From Bacillus sp. 1NLA3E (GTDB taxonomy: Bacteria > Bacillota > Bacilli > Bacillales > Cytobacillaceae): 64,000 bases of DNA. Position numbers and translations under genes: made by a program. Under the pieces are notes generated by a model, which was not told where the DNA came from, made no database searches, and was given only the letters and a program-made list of their open reading frames with translations. The stretch lies in assembly GCF_000242895.2 (NCBI RefSeq), contig NC_021171.1, positions 3,816,001 to 3,880,000 on the forward strand, given 5' to 3'. This document shows positions 35,442-43,977 of the stretch, one piece after another; the stretch's first letter is position 1; each line of letters starts with the position of its first letter.

Positions 35442-36008
35442 TTACAAATGATCATACCCATTTACAACCAAATCAAGCTTTCCAGTCGTTGGGTCAATTA
35501 CTAAACCATGCACAGCGATTTCTTTTGGCATAAGTGGATGTTTTCTGACCACACTTACACTATGAGTAACACTTTCAGTCACATTATCAAACCCTTTAAG
35601 CCATTCTGAGACCTCTATGCCTGAATACGATAAGATGTCGAGCATTTCCTGTTTAATTCCCCGCTCTTTCATCTTCGCGATAATAGGCTCAGCCTTAAGC
35701 CCGCTCATTCCGCAATCATAATGACCGATAACTAAGACTTCTTCTGCTTGTAATTCATAAACTGCAACCAAAATACTTCGCATCACACTTCCAAATGGAT
35801 GCATTACGAGTGCACCTGCATCCTTTACGATTTTCACATCGCCATTTCCTAAATTTAATGCTTTCGGCAACAGTTCTAGTAACCTTGTATCCATGCAAGT
35901 TAAAATAACCATCCGCTTATTAGGGAATTTTGTCGTTAAATATTCCTCATATTTCTTTTCAGCGACAAAGTTTTCATTAAAACTTATGATTTCATCCAGT
36001 AATTTCAT
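35442..36008 (-). CDS. ytiB: Beta-carbonic anhydrase (YtiB type)
   Basis: A 188-residue beta-class carbonic anhydrase. The zinc ligands are in LTCMDTR (Cys, near residue 38) and GHYDCG (His and Cys, near residues 96-99), and the Asp-Arg dyad is in MDTR. This small YtiB-like clade interconverts CO2 and bicarbonate. It converges with yidD with 13 bp between. Confidence 0.92.
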   Translation of the reverse strand: MKLLDEIISFNENFVAEKKYEEYLTTKFPNKRMVILTCMDTRLLELLPKALNLGNGDVKIVKDAGALVMHPFGSVMRSILVAVYELQAEEVLVIGHYDCGMSGLKAEPIIAKMKERGIKQEMLDILSYSGIEVSEWLKGFDNVTESVTHSVSVVRKHPLMPKEIAVHGLVIDPTTGKLDLVVNGYDHL

Positions 36009-36123
36009 TTTTGGTCACTCCTTCTGTCGTTTTTTGTCCATATTTATAGAATACAAATGTTTGACCAAAACGACAAATATAAGCTTGCAATTTTCAAAAA
36101 AATTATGTAAGATACAAAAAGGC

Positions 36124-36144
36124 AAATCGTAACGATTACGGATT
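36124..36144 (+). promoter_or_regulatory. Zur box upstream of the ZnuA-type gene
   Basis: AAATCGTAACGATTACGGATT has the Bacillus Zur operator pattern (AAATCGTAAT-N-ATTACGATTT) with few deviations. It lies about 100 bp before the start codon, so expression should rise when zinc is scarce. Confidence 0.75.
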
Positions 36145-36241
36145 ATGAATCTAGTAAAAGTATGAAAATGGCTGTTAACAGTCAACACTCCTCCAAAACC
36201 AACATCTGAAGGGGCGACCTTGCCGAGGAAAGGTGATCACT

Positions 36242-37195
36242 TTGAAAAAGTCTTTATTGATTTTTATTTCGATTATACTCCCACTAAGTTTATTTATCTT
36301 GGGTTGTGAAAATAAGCAAAAAACGAAAAAAAATAATAAACAACTGACCGTATATACAACCGTTTATCCGCTTCAATATTTTACCGAAAGAATTGGCGGT
36401 GACTTTGTAAAGGTGGACACCATTTACCCACCTGGGGCAGATGAGCACACGTTTGAGCCAACCCAAAGAGATATGATGAATCTCGTTGATGCAGATTTGT
36501 TTTTCTATGTGGGCTTGGGTCTAGAAGGTTTTGTTGATAAAGCTAAAGATACATTAAAGAATGAAAAGGTGGAGATGATTTCCACTGCAGATCATATTTC
36601 CTTTGGGGATAATCCTCCAATCGATCAAGAACAAGATTCGGAGCAAGCAGAATCTACTGAACACAATCAGTCGATTGATCCCCATGTATGGCTAGATCCT
36701 ATTTATGCACAGGAGTTAGCTAAATCGATAAGGGATTCTTTGGTCAAAAAAATGCCTGAACAAAAAGATACCTTTGATAAGAATTACCAAGAATTATCAA
36801 AGGAATTGGAAAAGTTAAATCAATCCTTTGAATCCACGGCACAATCAGCGAAGTACAAAGAAATAGTAGTTGCCCATGCAGCTTATGGATACTGGGAAAA
36901 ACGTTACGGAATAAAACAAATCAGTATTTCCGGTTTGTCTACTACCAATGAACCTTCTCAAAAAAAACTTGAAGAAATTGTTTCCAAAGCCAAACAGGAT
37001 CATATAAAATACATTATTTTTGAGCAAAATGTTACATCCAAGCTAACTAAAATAGTTGAAGATGAAGTTGGTGCAAAATCACTTACTCTTCATAATCTTT
37101 CCGTTTTAACAAGAGAAAATATCGATAACAAGGATAATTATTTTACCATTATGGATAAAAACATCCAGACTTTAAATAAAGCCCTAAATGATTAG
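36242..37195 (+). CDS. Zinc-binding lipoprotein of an ABC transporter (ZnuA/AdcA type)
   Basis: A 317-residue cluster A-I metal-binding lipoprotein with lipobox ILGC. Metal ligands are likely in DEHTFEP, DPHVWLDP and VVAHAAYGYW, with Glu or Asp in a late loop. A short acidic/His loop (SEQAESTEHNQS) replaces the usual His-rich loop. TTG at 36242 (MKKSLL) has AAGGTGA upstream; GTG at 36233 is the alternative. The ATPase and permease genes are not beside it, so it must work with a transporter encoded elsewhere. Confidence 0.85.
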   Translation: MKKSLLIFISIILPLSLFILGCENKQKTKKNNKQLTVYTTVYPLQYFTERIGGDFVKVDTIYPPGADEHTFEPTQRDMMNLVDADLFFYVGLGLEGFVDKAKDTLKNEKVEMISTADHISFGDNPPIDQEQDSEQAESTEHNQSIDPHVWLDPIYAQELAKSIRDSLVKKMPEQKDTFDKNYQELSKELEKLNQSFESTAQSAKYKEIVVAHAAYGYWEKRYGIKQISISGLSTTNEPSQKKLEEIVSKAKQDHIKYIIFEQNVTSKLTKIVEDEVGAKSLTLHNLSVLTRENIDNKDNYFTIMDKNIQTLNKALND

Positions 37196-37299
37196 TGTTA
37201 AACAAAAAAACTAGCAAATCATCCTTAATATTGTCAACATAATCACAACAGATTCTGCTAACCCTATCCTTGTACCGCTATTACGAGGAGTGATGCTGA

Positions 37300-37464
37300 G
37301 TGACGGGTCAGGTCTTATGTGAAGTGAAAAACTGTCAATATTGGGAACATGGCAATTCTTGCGGCGCCGAGCAGATCTATGTCGTCAGTCAGACTGGAGA
37401 TACCACTTATACCAGTTCAGAAACCGGCTGTAAAACGTTCATCCCTAATGATGAACTATCTTAA
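37300..37464 (+). CDS. DUF1540 protein with Cys-rich metal-site pattern
   Basis: A 54-residue protein missed by long-ORF criteria. Its GTG has GAGGAG 9 bases upstream. Cys residues occur in VLCEVKNCQYWEHGNSCGA and ETGCKTF, the four-Cys DUF1540 pattern expected to hold a metal. It lies 105 bp after the zinc lipoprotein gene and might be co-transcribed with it, but a link to zinc is only a guess. Confidence 0.8.
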   Translation: MTGQVLCEVKNCQYWEHGNSCGAEQIYVVSQTGDTTYTSSETGCKTFIPNDELS

Positions 37465-37513
37465 AGGCTCTTTTCTAAATAGGTTTTGTGGAAAGCAAAC
37501 CGATTAGAAAGAA

Positions 37514-37630
37514 GTTGATTGGAGCGGAAGGTGCTTGACTCCTGGGGGAGCAGCGGGACAGGTGAGACCCCGCAGGCGTAACGCCGAGGAGGCTCACCGC
37601 CCGCCCCGCGGAAAGCGTGGAGCGGAAATC
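37514..37630 (+). repeat. Core-only repeat, copy D
   Basis: Begins GTTGATTGGAGCGGAAGG and ends GGAGCGGAAATC, sharing the GC-rich core of copies A-C (GCAGCGGGACAGGTGAGACC) but without the outer GGCTsTGTTAAA ends. It lies between the DUF1540 gene and menC. Confidence 0.8.
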
Positions 37631-37661
37631 ATCCCCTCCTCTCATGAGTAAATAGAACAGA

Positions 37662-37689
37662 GAGCATCCGAGATTATTCCCGGATGCTC
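37662..37689 (+). terminator. Terminator between DUF1540 gene and menC
   Basis: GAGCATCCG and its complement around 10 bases, followed by TTTTTTATAAG on the plus strand. The T-run comes immediately before the stop codon of convergent menC, so the hairpin may serve both directions. Confidence 0.75.
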
Positions 37690-37693
37690 TTTT

Positions 37694-38803
37694 TTATAAG
37701 CGAATTATTTCCTTAAATTGAAGTGAATTATTAAGGCTCTTCTCATTAATTGAAAAGCCAATTCCAGGTCCCTCTGGTACTTGGATATACCCATTTTCAA
37801 CCATCACTTCTGGAGTAGTAATATCTTCAGCCCAATATCGACTCGAAGCAGAAATATCGCCTGGAATGGTGAATCCAGGTAAAGATGCAATGGCTATATT
37901 ATGGGCACGGGAAACGCCAAATTCAAGCATCCCCCCACACCACACTTGAATGCCGTTTTGAACAGCTATGTCATGGATTTGTTTAGCTGTCTTAAGACCA
38001 CCGACTCTTCCAATCTTCACATTAATCACCCCACAGCTGCCAAGCTCAATCGCTTGCCTTGCATCGTTAAAGGTGACAATACTTTCATCCAAACAAATAG
38101 GTGTTTGGATCTCCTTCTGAAGTTTAGCGTGATCAATGATGTCATCGTGAGCCAACGGTTGTTCGATCATGAGCAACCCAAACTGATCAAGTTCCTTCAA
38201 CCTTTCAATCTCATTTAAGGTGTAGGCGGAATTAGCATCAGCCATGAGAGGCAGGTCAGGAAAACGGGAACGAATCCCCTCAATTAGATTGAAATCATGT
38301 CCTGGGCTAATTTTCACCTTCACTCTTTGATAGCCGTCAGCCAAATATAGGTCAATCTGACGAATGGCCTCATCTACATTGCTTGTTCCGACCACCACTC
38401 CTGACGGAACTTTTGTTTTGCAGCCCCCCAGAAGCCTTGAGAGCGCTTTTTCTTGCGATTTTGCATACAAATCCCATATAGCTGTCTCTAGTCCCGCTTT
38501 GGCCATCTGGTTGCGCCTATACTTATCAAGAAGTGGAGTGACTTCGTCAGGATGGGAAATGGTTTTATTTTTTAACAGAGGTATGAAATAATCCTTTAAC
38601 ATATGAAAACATGTCCGTACGGTTTCCTCAGTGTACCATGGTGAGGAAAAGGCAACTACCTCTCCATAGCCTTTACCCCCCTCGGAATCGATCACCTCAA
38701 CAATGATAGCTTCCCGGTCAGTTACAGTCGCCAAATGGGTTGCAAACGGAAGCTTTAATTTCTTTGAGATAACATAAAGTGTAATGGAATTGATCTTGAT
38801 CAT
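37694..38803 (-). CDS. menC: o-Succinylbenzoate synthase
   Basis: A 369-residue enolase-superfamily enzyme (EC 4.2.1.113) that dehydrates SHCHC to o-succinylbenzoate. The Lys pair of the second domain is in RVKVKISPGHD, metal ligands follow in DANSAY, EQPL and DESI, and the other Lys is in VNVKIGRVGG. The same fold does N-succinylamino acid racemisation in relatives; location in the men cluster supports OSBS. It overlaps menE by 4 bp. Confidence 0.95.
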   Translation of the reverse strand: MIKINSITLYVISKKLKLPFATHLATVTDREAIIVEVIDSEGGKGYGEVVAFSSPWYTEETVRTCFHMLKDYFIPLLKNKTISHPDEVTPLLDKYRRNQMAKAGLETAIWDLYAKSQEKALSRLLGGCKTKVPSGVVVGTSNVDEAIRQIDLYLADGYQRVKVKISPGHDFNLIEGIRSRFPDLPLMADANSAYTLNEIERLKELDQFGLLMIEQPLAHDDIIDHAKLQKEIQTPICLDESIVTFNDARQAIELGSCGVINVKIGRVGGLKTAKQIHDIAVQNGIQVWCGGMLEFGVSRAHNIAIASLPGFTIPGDISASSRYWAEDITTPEVMVENGYIQVPEGPGIGFSINEKSLNNSLQFKEIIRL

Positions 38804-40293
38804 TGGCCGCTTCCTCTTTCAAGCAAATCTCTTAATTGACGCCTTACCAATTTATTTGATGCGTTCCTCGGCAGCCGTTCTGTAAAAATAATCCGTTTTG
38901 GAACTTTATAGCTAGCCAGCTTTTGGCGGCAAAAAGAGAGCAATTCCTCAGCGGTAATCAATGAGGCCGGGTCGCAAACAACAAAAGCGATTGGCACTTG
39001 CCCCCACTTGTCATCGTCGATACCGATTACGCCTGCATCAAAGACCTCCTGATGAGACAGCAAGGCTCCTTCAATTTGGGCGGGATAGATATTCTCACCG
39101 CCCGAAATAATTAAATCTGCCCGGCGATCAAGTACATACAAGAACCCTTCTTCATCAACATAGCCAATATCCCCAGTATGAAGCCAGCCGTTTTGAATTT
39201 TTTCAGCGTTTTCCTTTTCACGATATAAATATCCTGTGGTCACGTTCGGTCCTTTGACTATAATCTCGCCCTCTTCTCGGGGCTTAACCTCCACGCCACC
39301 AGCATCAATAATTTTCAATTGGGCAGGGAATAATGGTTTTCCTGCTGACCCTATTTTATTAAAGCTATTTTCTGGGGAAAGTGTCACGATTTGCGAAGAC
39401 GTTTCTGTCATTCCGTATGATTGGAAAACTGGAATTCCAATTTCTGCACAAGTATCTAGCAATGACAATGGAGCTGGTCCACCACCAAGTAACATACAAC
39501 GGAATTGGGCAGGCATGTTTTTGCCCCCTAATGCTTTCACTATTCTTGTTAACGTTGTCGTAACCACGGACATAATTGTCACGTTGTGGCGGCTGATATC
39601 GTTAATGACCCTTTGTTCATCAAATCCATCATGAAGAACGATCGGCATTCCGTACACTAAGCTCCGGACTAAAATTGAATAACCACTTATATGAAATAAT
39701 GGAACGGTACATAACCAGCAATCTTGTTCAGATATACCAAGATTTAATGCCGATCCAATTGAACTCCACCAGTGGTTTCCATAGGTTTGTTTAACTCCTT
39801 TTGGAAAACCGGTCGTCCCGGAGGTGTACATAATCGTACAAATTCCCTCGAGTTCGTACTCTTCGCGTAGGTTTGGTTGAATAGGATTTATTGAGAAAAG
39901 CTGCTGTTTTGTCCAAATGGAGTATAGAGGTTTTTTAGCTTGTAATGCTGCGATTTTTGGCGCGAATGAATCCTCAGTGATTAAAGCCACACTTTTGGAG
40001 TCTTCGAGTTGCCATGCTAACTCATCCTCGGTAAGTCGGTTATTTAGGATAACAGCTGTCGCCCCGAGCATTTGTAAGGCATAAAGAATGGTGATTGTAT
40101 CTAGATGGTTTTTTAATAAGACACCTATAAATTGTCCTTTTACAATTGAGACAGCCGCTAACTTTCCGGAAATGGACAAGGTTCTATCATATGTATCTTG
40201 AAAAGTCAGGACTTGATCTTCAAAAATTAGTGCTGTCCTTGATGGTGTTAAAAAGGCTCTCTTTTTAAGCCAGTTTGGAATCTGCTGGGTCAT
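38800..40293 (-). CDS. menE: o-Succinylbenzoate-CoA ligase
   Basis: A 497-residue ANL-family adenylating enzyme (EC 6.2.1.26). The P-loop-like motif is YTSGTTGFPKG, with SYGMTETSSQ and LHTGDIGYVDEEG following, and the C-terminal lid has GGENIYPAQIEG. It activates OSB as OSB-CoA for MenB. It lies 288 bp after menB, past a terminator, so it and menC form a separate transcription unit. CAGGTGATT precedes the ATG. Confidence 0.96.
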   Translation of the reverse strand: MTQQIPNWLKKRAFLTPSRTALIFEDQVLTFQDTYDRTLSISGKLAAVSIVKGQFIGVLLKNHLDTITILYALQMLGATAVILNNRLTEDELAWQLEDSKSVALITEDSFAPKIAALQAKKPLYSIWTKQQLFSINPIQPNLREEYELEGICTIMYTSGTTGFPKGVKQTYGNHWWSSIGSALNLGISEQDCWLCTVPLFHISGYSILVRSLVYGMPIVLHDGFDEQRVINDISRHNVTIMSVVTTTLTRIVKALGGKNMPAQFRCMLLGGGPAPLSLLDTCAEIGIPVFQSYGMTETSSQIVTLSPENSFNKIGSAGKPLFPAQLKIIDAGGVEVKPREEGEIIVKGPNVTTGYLYREKENAEKIQNGWLHTGDIGYVDEEGFLYVLDRRADLIISGGENIYPAQIEGALLSHQEVFDAGVIGIDDDKWGQVPIAFVVCDPASLITAEELLSFCRQKLASYKVPKRIIFTERLPRNASNKLVRRQLRDLLERGSGQ

Positions 40294-40581
40294 GGATAAT
40301 CACCTGCTTCTATTGTGTAGATTTATTCGGTTTGAATAATTAGGCCGGCCAAAAAAAAAATAGAATCATGGCTATTTTTTAATAAAATAATACAAAAAAG
40401 CAAAAGAAATGGAACAAATTCATAAAAAAATTCTAAAAAAACTATTCGAAACTGATTTCATACTCTACTAAAAATCTAATCATAGATCTCATTTCAAAAA
40501 AACAGCTTGATGGGGTCCATCAAACTGTTTGCATGTGTAAAGGTCGCATTCAATTCTTACGCCTTCCGTATTTCGTTTTGA
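40294..40581. other. AT-rich gap between menB and menE
   Basis: Holds the menB terminator (40500-40530) and, closer to menE, long A and T tracts. I could not pick a single confident menE promoter in it. Confidence 0.5.
40500..40530 (-). terminator. menB terminator splitting the men cluster
   Basis: AAACAGTTTGATGG pairs with CCATCAAGCTGTTT (one mismatch) around 3 bases. The T-run continues on the minus strand after it. Confidence 0.8.
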
Positions 40582-41400
40582 TCACGGAAAACGAGGGAAT
40601 TTCCCAAAGTCAGGTTTGCGTTTTTCTTTGAACGCGTCACGGCCTTCTTTTGCCTCGTCTGTTGTGTAATAAAGCAAAGTTGCATCACCGGCAAATTGCT
40701 GGATTCCAGCCAATCCGTCAGTATCAGCATTGAACGCTGCCTTTAAGAAACGAAGGGCCATTGGGCTTTTCCCAAGAATTTCTTCACACCATTTTACTGT
40801 TTCATCTTCAACTTGGTCAAGTGGTACAACCGTATTAACAAGTCCCATGTCCAAGGCTTCTTGAGCATTGTATTGACGACATAAGAACCAAATCTCACGA
40901 GCCTTTTTATGTCCCACTATTCTTGCTAAATAACCAGAACCATAACCGGCATCAAAACTACCTACGTTCGGTCCAGTTTGTCCAAATTTAGCGTTATCAG
41001 CCGCAATCGTTAAGTCACAAACAATATGTAAAACATGTCCTCCACCAATTGCATAACCTTTTACCATCGCGATAACAGGCTTAGGAATCACACGGATTAA
41101 CCTTTGCAAGTCTAGAACATTTAACCGAGGAACTTGATCTTCTCCTACATAGCCACCATGACCACGTACCTTTTGATCTCCTCCCGAGCAAAACGCATCA
41201 TCGCCTGCTCCCGTTAACACAATAACACCAACATTCGAATCATCACGTGCGTATGCAAATGCATCGATTAGCTCCATTACAGTCTTAGGTCGGAACGCAT
41301 TGCGTACCTCTGGACGGTTAATGGTTATTTTGGCAATTCCATTGTATGTTTCATATAAAATGTCCTCGTATTGACGTGCAGCTACCCATTCAACTGTCAT
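40582..41400 (-). CDS. menB: 1,4-Dihydroxy-2-naphthoyl-CoA synthase
   Basis: A 272-residue crotonase-fold enzyme (EC 4.1.3.36) closing the naphthoquinone ring from OSB-CoA. Family hallmarks are [14 protein letters not shown] (oxyanion region), [15 protein letters not shown] near residue 150 and a C-terminal [13 protein letters not shown] tail. It starts 16 bp after menH with AGGAGG upstream. Confidence 0.97.
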   Translation of the reverse strand: MTVEWVAARQYEDILYETYNGIAKITINRPEVRNAFRPKTVMELIDAFAYARDDSNVGVIVLTGAGDDAFCSGGDQKVRGHGGYVGEDQVPRLNVLDLQRLIRVIPKPVIAMVKGYAIGGGHVLHIVCDLTIAADNAKFGQTGPNVGSFDAGYGSGYLARIVGHKKAREIWFLCRQYNAQEALDMGLVNTVVPLDQVEDETVKWCEEILGKSPMALRFLKAAFNADTDGLAGIQQFAGDATLLYYTTDEAKEGRDAFKEKRKPDFGKFPRFP

Positions 41401-41416
41401 ACTTTATTCCTCCTTA

Positions 41417-42226
41417 TTATGTAGATTGAACAAACTCACTTACTATTGTACCAAATTTCCCCGCTTGTTCCACATGAATTGCATGTCCGCATCCCTCTAC
41501 AACCATCATTTTGCTATTTTTTAGCCTTCCCAACATTTCATTCGCAATCTTACAAAACTTTTCGTCAAGCTCACCCGTTATTAACAATACATCACAGGAC
41601 ACGTGGTCTAGGTATTCCCACCATGATTTCTGTGCTCCTGTGCCCATTCCGATTAAACTATTGGCTAGACCTGTCACAGAGTTCATTAAACGTTGTTCTC
41701 TTATTTGGTTTTGAACCTGTTGTGGAAGATTTTTTTGGGATTGAAATAACGGAATTCCTTCCCAATTATCGACAAAGTTTTCGATCCCCTTGTCGATAAT
41801 CGACGTAGCAAGCTTCTCATCCCTCTGTCTACGCTCATCTCTTTCCGTTTCCGTCTTAAGTCCAGGCGAAGCACTCTCTAGGACTAGTTTCCTTATTTTA
41901 TCAGGATATTTAGCCGCAAACGAAAGAGCTAGCCTGCCTCCCATAGAGTATCCAAGAAAATCTGCTTTATCTATGTTTAGTTGTTGCAGAATAAGAGATA
42001 TGTCATTAACTACCCTATCCATTTGATAGCGTTCAGATTCTACTGGTGCATCCGTCCTTCCGTGACCGATAATATCAATCATGATTAAAGATGAATGGGT
42101 GGTCCACTGTTTACAAAACGGTAACCACGTTGCGGAATTCCCAGTAAAACCGTGGAGTAGCACAAGTGGATATCCCTCTCCAACCATATCGACATCATAC
42201 CGAATTCCGTCGATTTCTAGCTTCAT
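41417..42226 (-). CDS. menH: SHCHC synthase MenH
   Basis: A 269-residue alpha/beta hydrolase-fold lyase (EC 4.2.99.20) removing pyruvate from SEPHCHC. The nucleophile elbow is GYSMGGRLAL near residue 97, the acid is in ITGELDEKF and His is in EGCGHAIHVEQ. Position between menD and menB settles the assignment against other hydrolases of this fold. Its ATG overlaps the menD stop by 4 bp. Confidence 0.93.
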   Translation of the reverse strand: MKLEIDGIRYDVDMVGEGYPLVLLHGFTGNSATWLPFCKQWTTHSSLIMIDIIGHGRTDAPVESERYQMDRVVNDISLILQQLNIDKADFLGYSMGGRLALSFAAKYPDKIRKLVLESASPGLKTETERDERRQRDEKLATSIIDKGIENFVDNWEGIPLFQSQKNLPQQVQNQIREQRLMNSVTGLANSLIGMGTGAQKSWWEYLDHVSCDVLLITGELDEKFCKIANEMLGRLKNSKMMVVEGCGHAIHVEQAGKFGTIVSEFVQST

Positions 42227-43977
42227 TTAGATTCACCTTTAATCCATTTTTCTATTTCCTGGGAAACATAATTCCACAATTCTCGATGTTCATTAAGATT
42301 TGTGTCTCTAGTTGTCGGAATTTCGTACACACATAATCCTTGTCTATCTAGATTCTTCTCGATAGACGAAGAAAGGTGCTCCCAATCCATAATCGTTTCA
42401 AAGTTGCCCTTAAACATTTGTACTGCATGTTTAAAATCTATATCTAACGGAGTCCCAAACAGAAGTTCAAAATGTTTTGGATGCCTAGCCTGTGGTAAGA
42501 ACGAGAATATCCCGCCACCATTATTATTGATTAAAATAATATTAATCGGTATTTGATGTAATTTTGAGGCGATTAAGCCATTTAAATCATGGAAAAAGGT
42601 TAAATCTCCAAGGACTAAATAAAAGGGTTGATGTATGGTTGCCGCACCCAATGCGGTTGAAACAGTTCCATCAATACCATTTGCCCCTCGGTTGGCCATA
42701 ATCCGGAGCGATTTTTCATTATGATGAAAGAAAGAATCCAAATCTCTAATTGGCATACTATTTCCAACAAACACGGTAGCATCCGCAGGAAGAATGTTTG
42801 AGAGCTGAGAAAACAGCTTCGCTTCACTTAAGGCGGTCTCATTATTGATCTTTGATAAATGGTGTTTAGTGATCTGGTTCATTTTCATCCACTTTTCCAG
42901 AAAAGCTGACTCATTGCGCTCTTCTATTAAAGGAAGTAGTGACTGGCAAAGGACAACCTCATCACAATAAATCATTTCGGAAGTCACAGCATTTGGATCT
43001 CTCCAGCCACCCCCGCCATCAATGACATAATGAACGGCATCGTGGTTTTCCTTCATAAAAATCGTAAGTGCTTTGGAAACTGGCATTGCGCCTAGACGGA
43101 TGATTATATCAGGCTGTAAAAACCTCTTTGCTTGATCATTTCGCAAAAATGTATCATATGTATCAACTATATTTTTTTTTCTATGGCTCCCGCTTCGTAA
43201 TTGTGATAAAGGATCTGCAAGAATAGGAAATTGTAGTTTTTCAGCCAAATCAATTACCGCATGCTGAAAAGGAGGGTTATCTATTGGACCGCAAACAATT
43301 ACACCTTTTGTTTCTTTAGACCACAGTGCAGCAAGTCTACTAAATTGGTCATGTGTTAAGGTTAATTCCCCTGGTCGAATCTTAATCGATCCTTTAGTCG
43401 GTCTATGCTTTTCAAAAACATTCTGATCTTCTAATTGAGGGATCAACGGTTCCCTAAAAGGGAAATTCAAATGAACTGGTCCAGCTGGAGTCATTTGTGA
43501 AGTGGCAACGGCTCTAGCACATACGGTTTGAGAATAACGAATTAATTCATCAGATGCTTCAGGTAAGGCCATTTCAACAAACCATTTCACATGTTTACCG
43601 TAAAGATGTATTTGGTCAATCGCTTGAGGCGCTCCAACATCACGTAGCTCATGAGGACGATCTGCTGTTAACACGATGAGAGGAACTCTTGAAATATTAG
43701 CTTCGATAATAGCTGGATAATAATTAGCTGCAGCAGTCCCTGAAGTACAAAGGAGAGCAACTGATTTTCTTGATGCTTTGGCAATTCCAAGCGCAAAAAA
43801 GGCAGCTGATCTCTCGTCTATCTGAATATGTATTTGAAGGCCTTGATGCTCGGCCATCATTAATGCCATTGGAGTTGATCGTGATCCAGGGCTAACCACT
43901 ACATCCGTCACACCTGATTCGACTAATTCCCCAATAAATGCTGCTAAGTAAGCTGTAAGTGACTCCTGGTGATTCAT
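42223..43977 (-). CDS. menD: SEPHCHC synthase MenD
   Basis: A 584-residue thiamine diphosphate enzyme (EC 2.2.1.9) adding the succinyl semialdehyde unit of 2-oxoglutarate to isochorismate. The N-terminal VVSPGSRSTP and ERSAAFFALG with the catalytic Glu are present. The TPP motif is GDLTFFHDLNGL near residue 455, followed by NNNGGGIFSFLPQ. Start and stop overlap its neighbours by 4 bp, indicating translational coupling. Confidence 0.97.
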   Translation of the reverse strand: MNHQESLTAYLAAFIGELVESGVTDVVVSPGSRSTPMALMMAEHQGLQIHIQIDERSAAFFALGIAKASRKSVALLCTSGTAAANYYPAIIEANISRVPLIVLTADRPHELRDVGAPQAIDQIHLYGKHVKWFVEMALPEASDELIRYSQTVCARAVATSQMTPAGPVHLNFPFREPLIPQLEDQNVFEKHRPTKGSIKIRPGELTLTHDQFSRLAALWSKETKGVIVCGPIDNPPFQHAVIDLAEKLQFPILADPLSQLRSGSHRKKNIVDTYDTFLRNDQAKRFLQPDIIIRLGAMPVSKALTIFMKENHDAVHYVIDGGGGWRDPNAVTSEMIYCDEVVLCQSLLPLIEERNESAFLEKWMKMNQITKHHLSKINNETALSEAKLFSQLSNILPADATVFVGNSMPIRDLDSFFHHNEKSLRIMANRGANGIDGTVSTALGAATIHQPFYLVLGDLTFFHDLNGLIASKLHQIPINIILINNNGGGIFSFLPQARHPKHFELLFGTPLDIDFKHAVQMFKGNFETIMDWEHLSSSIEKNLDRQGLCVYEIPTTRDTNLNEHRELWNYVSQEIEKWIKGESK

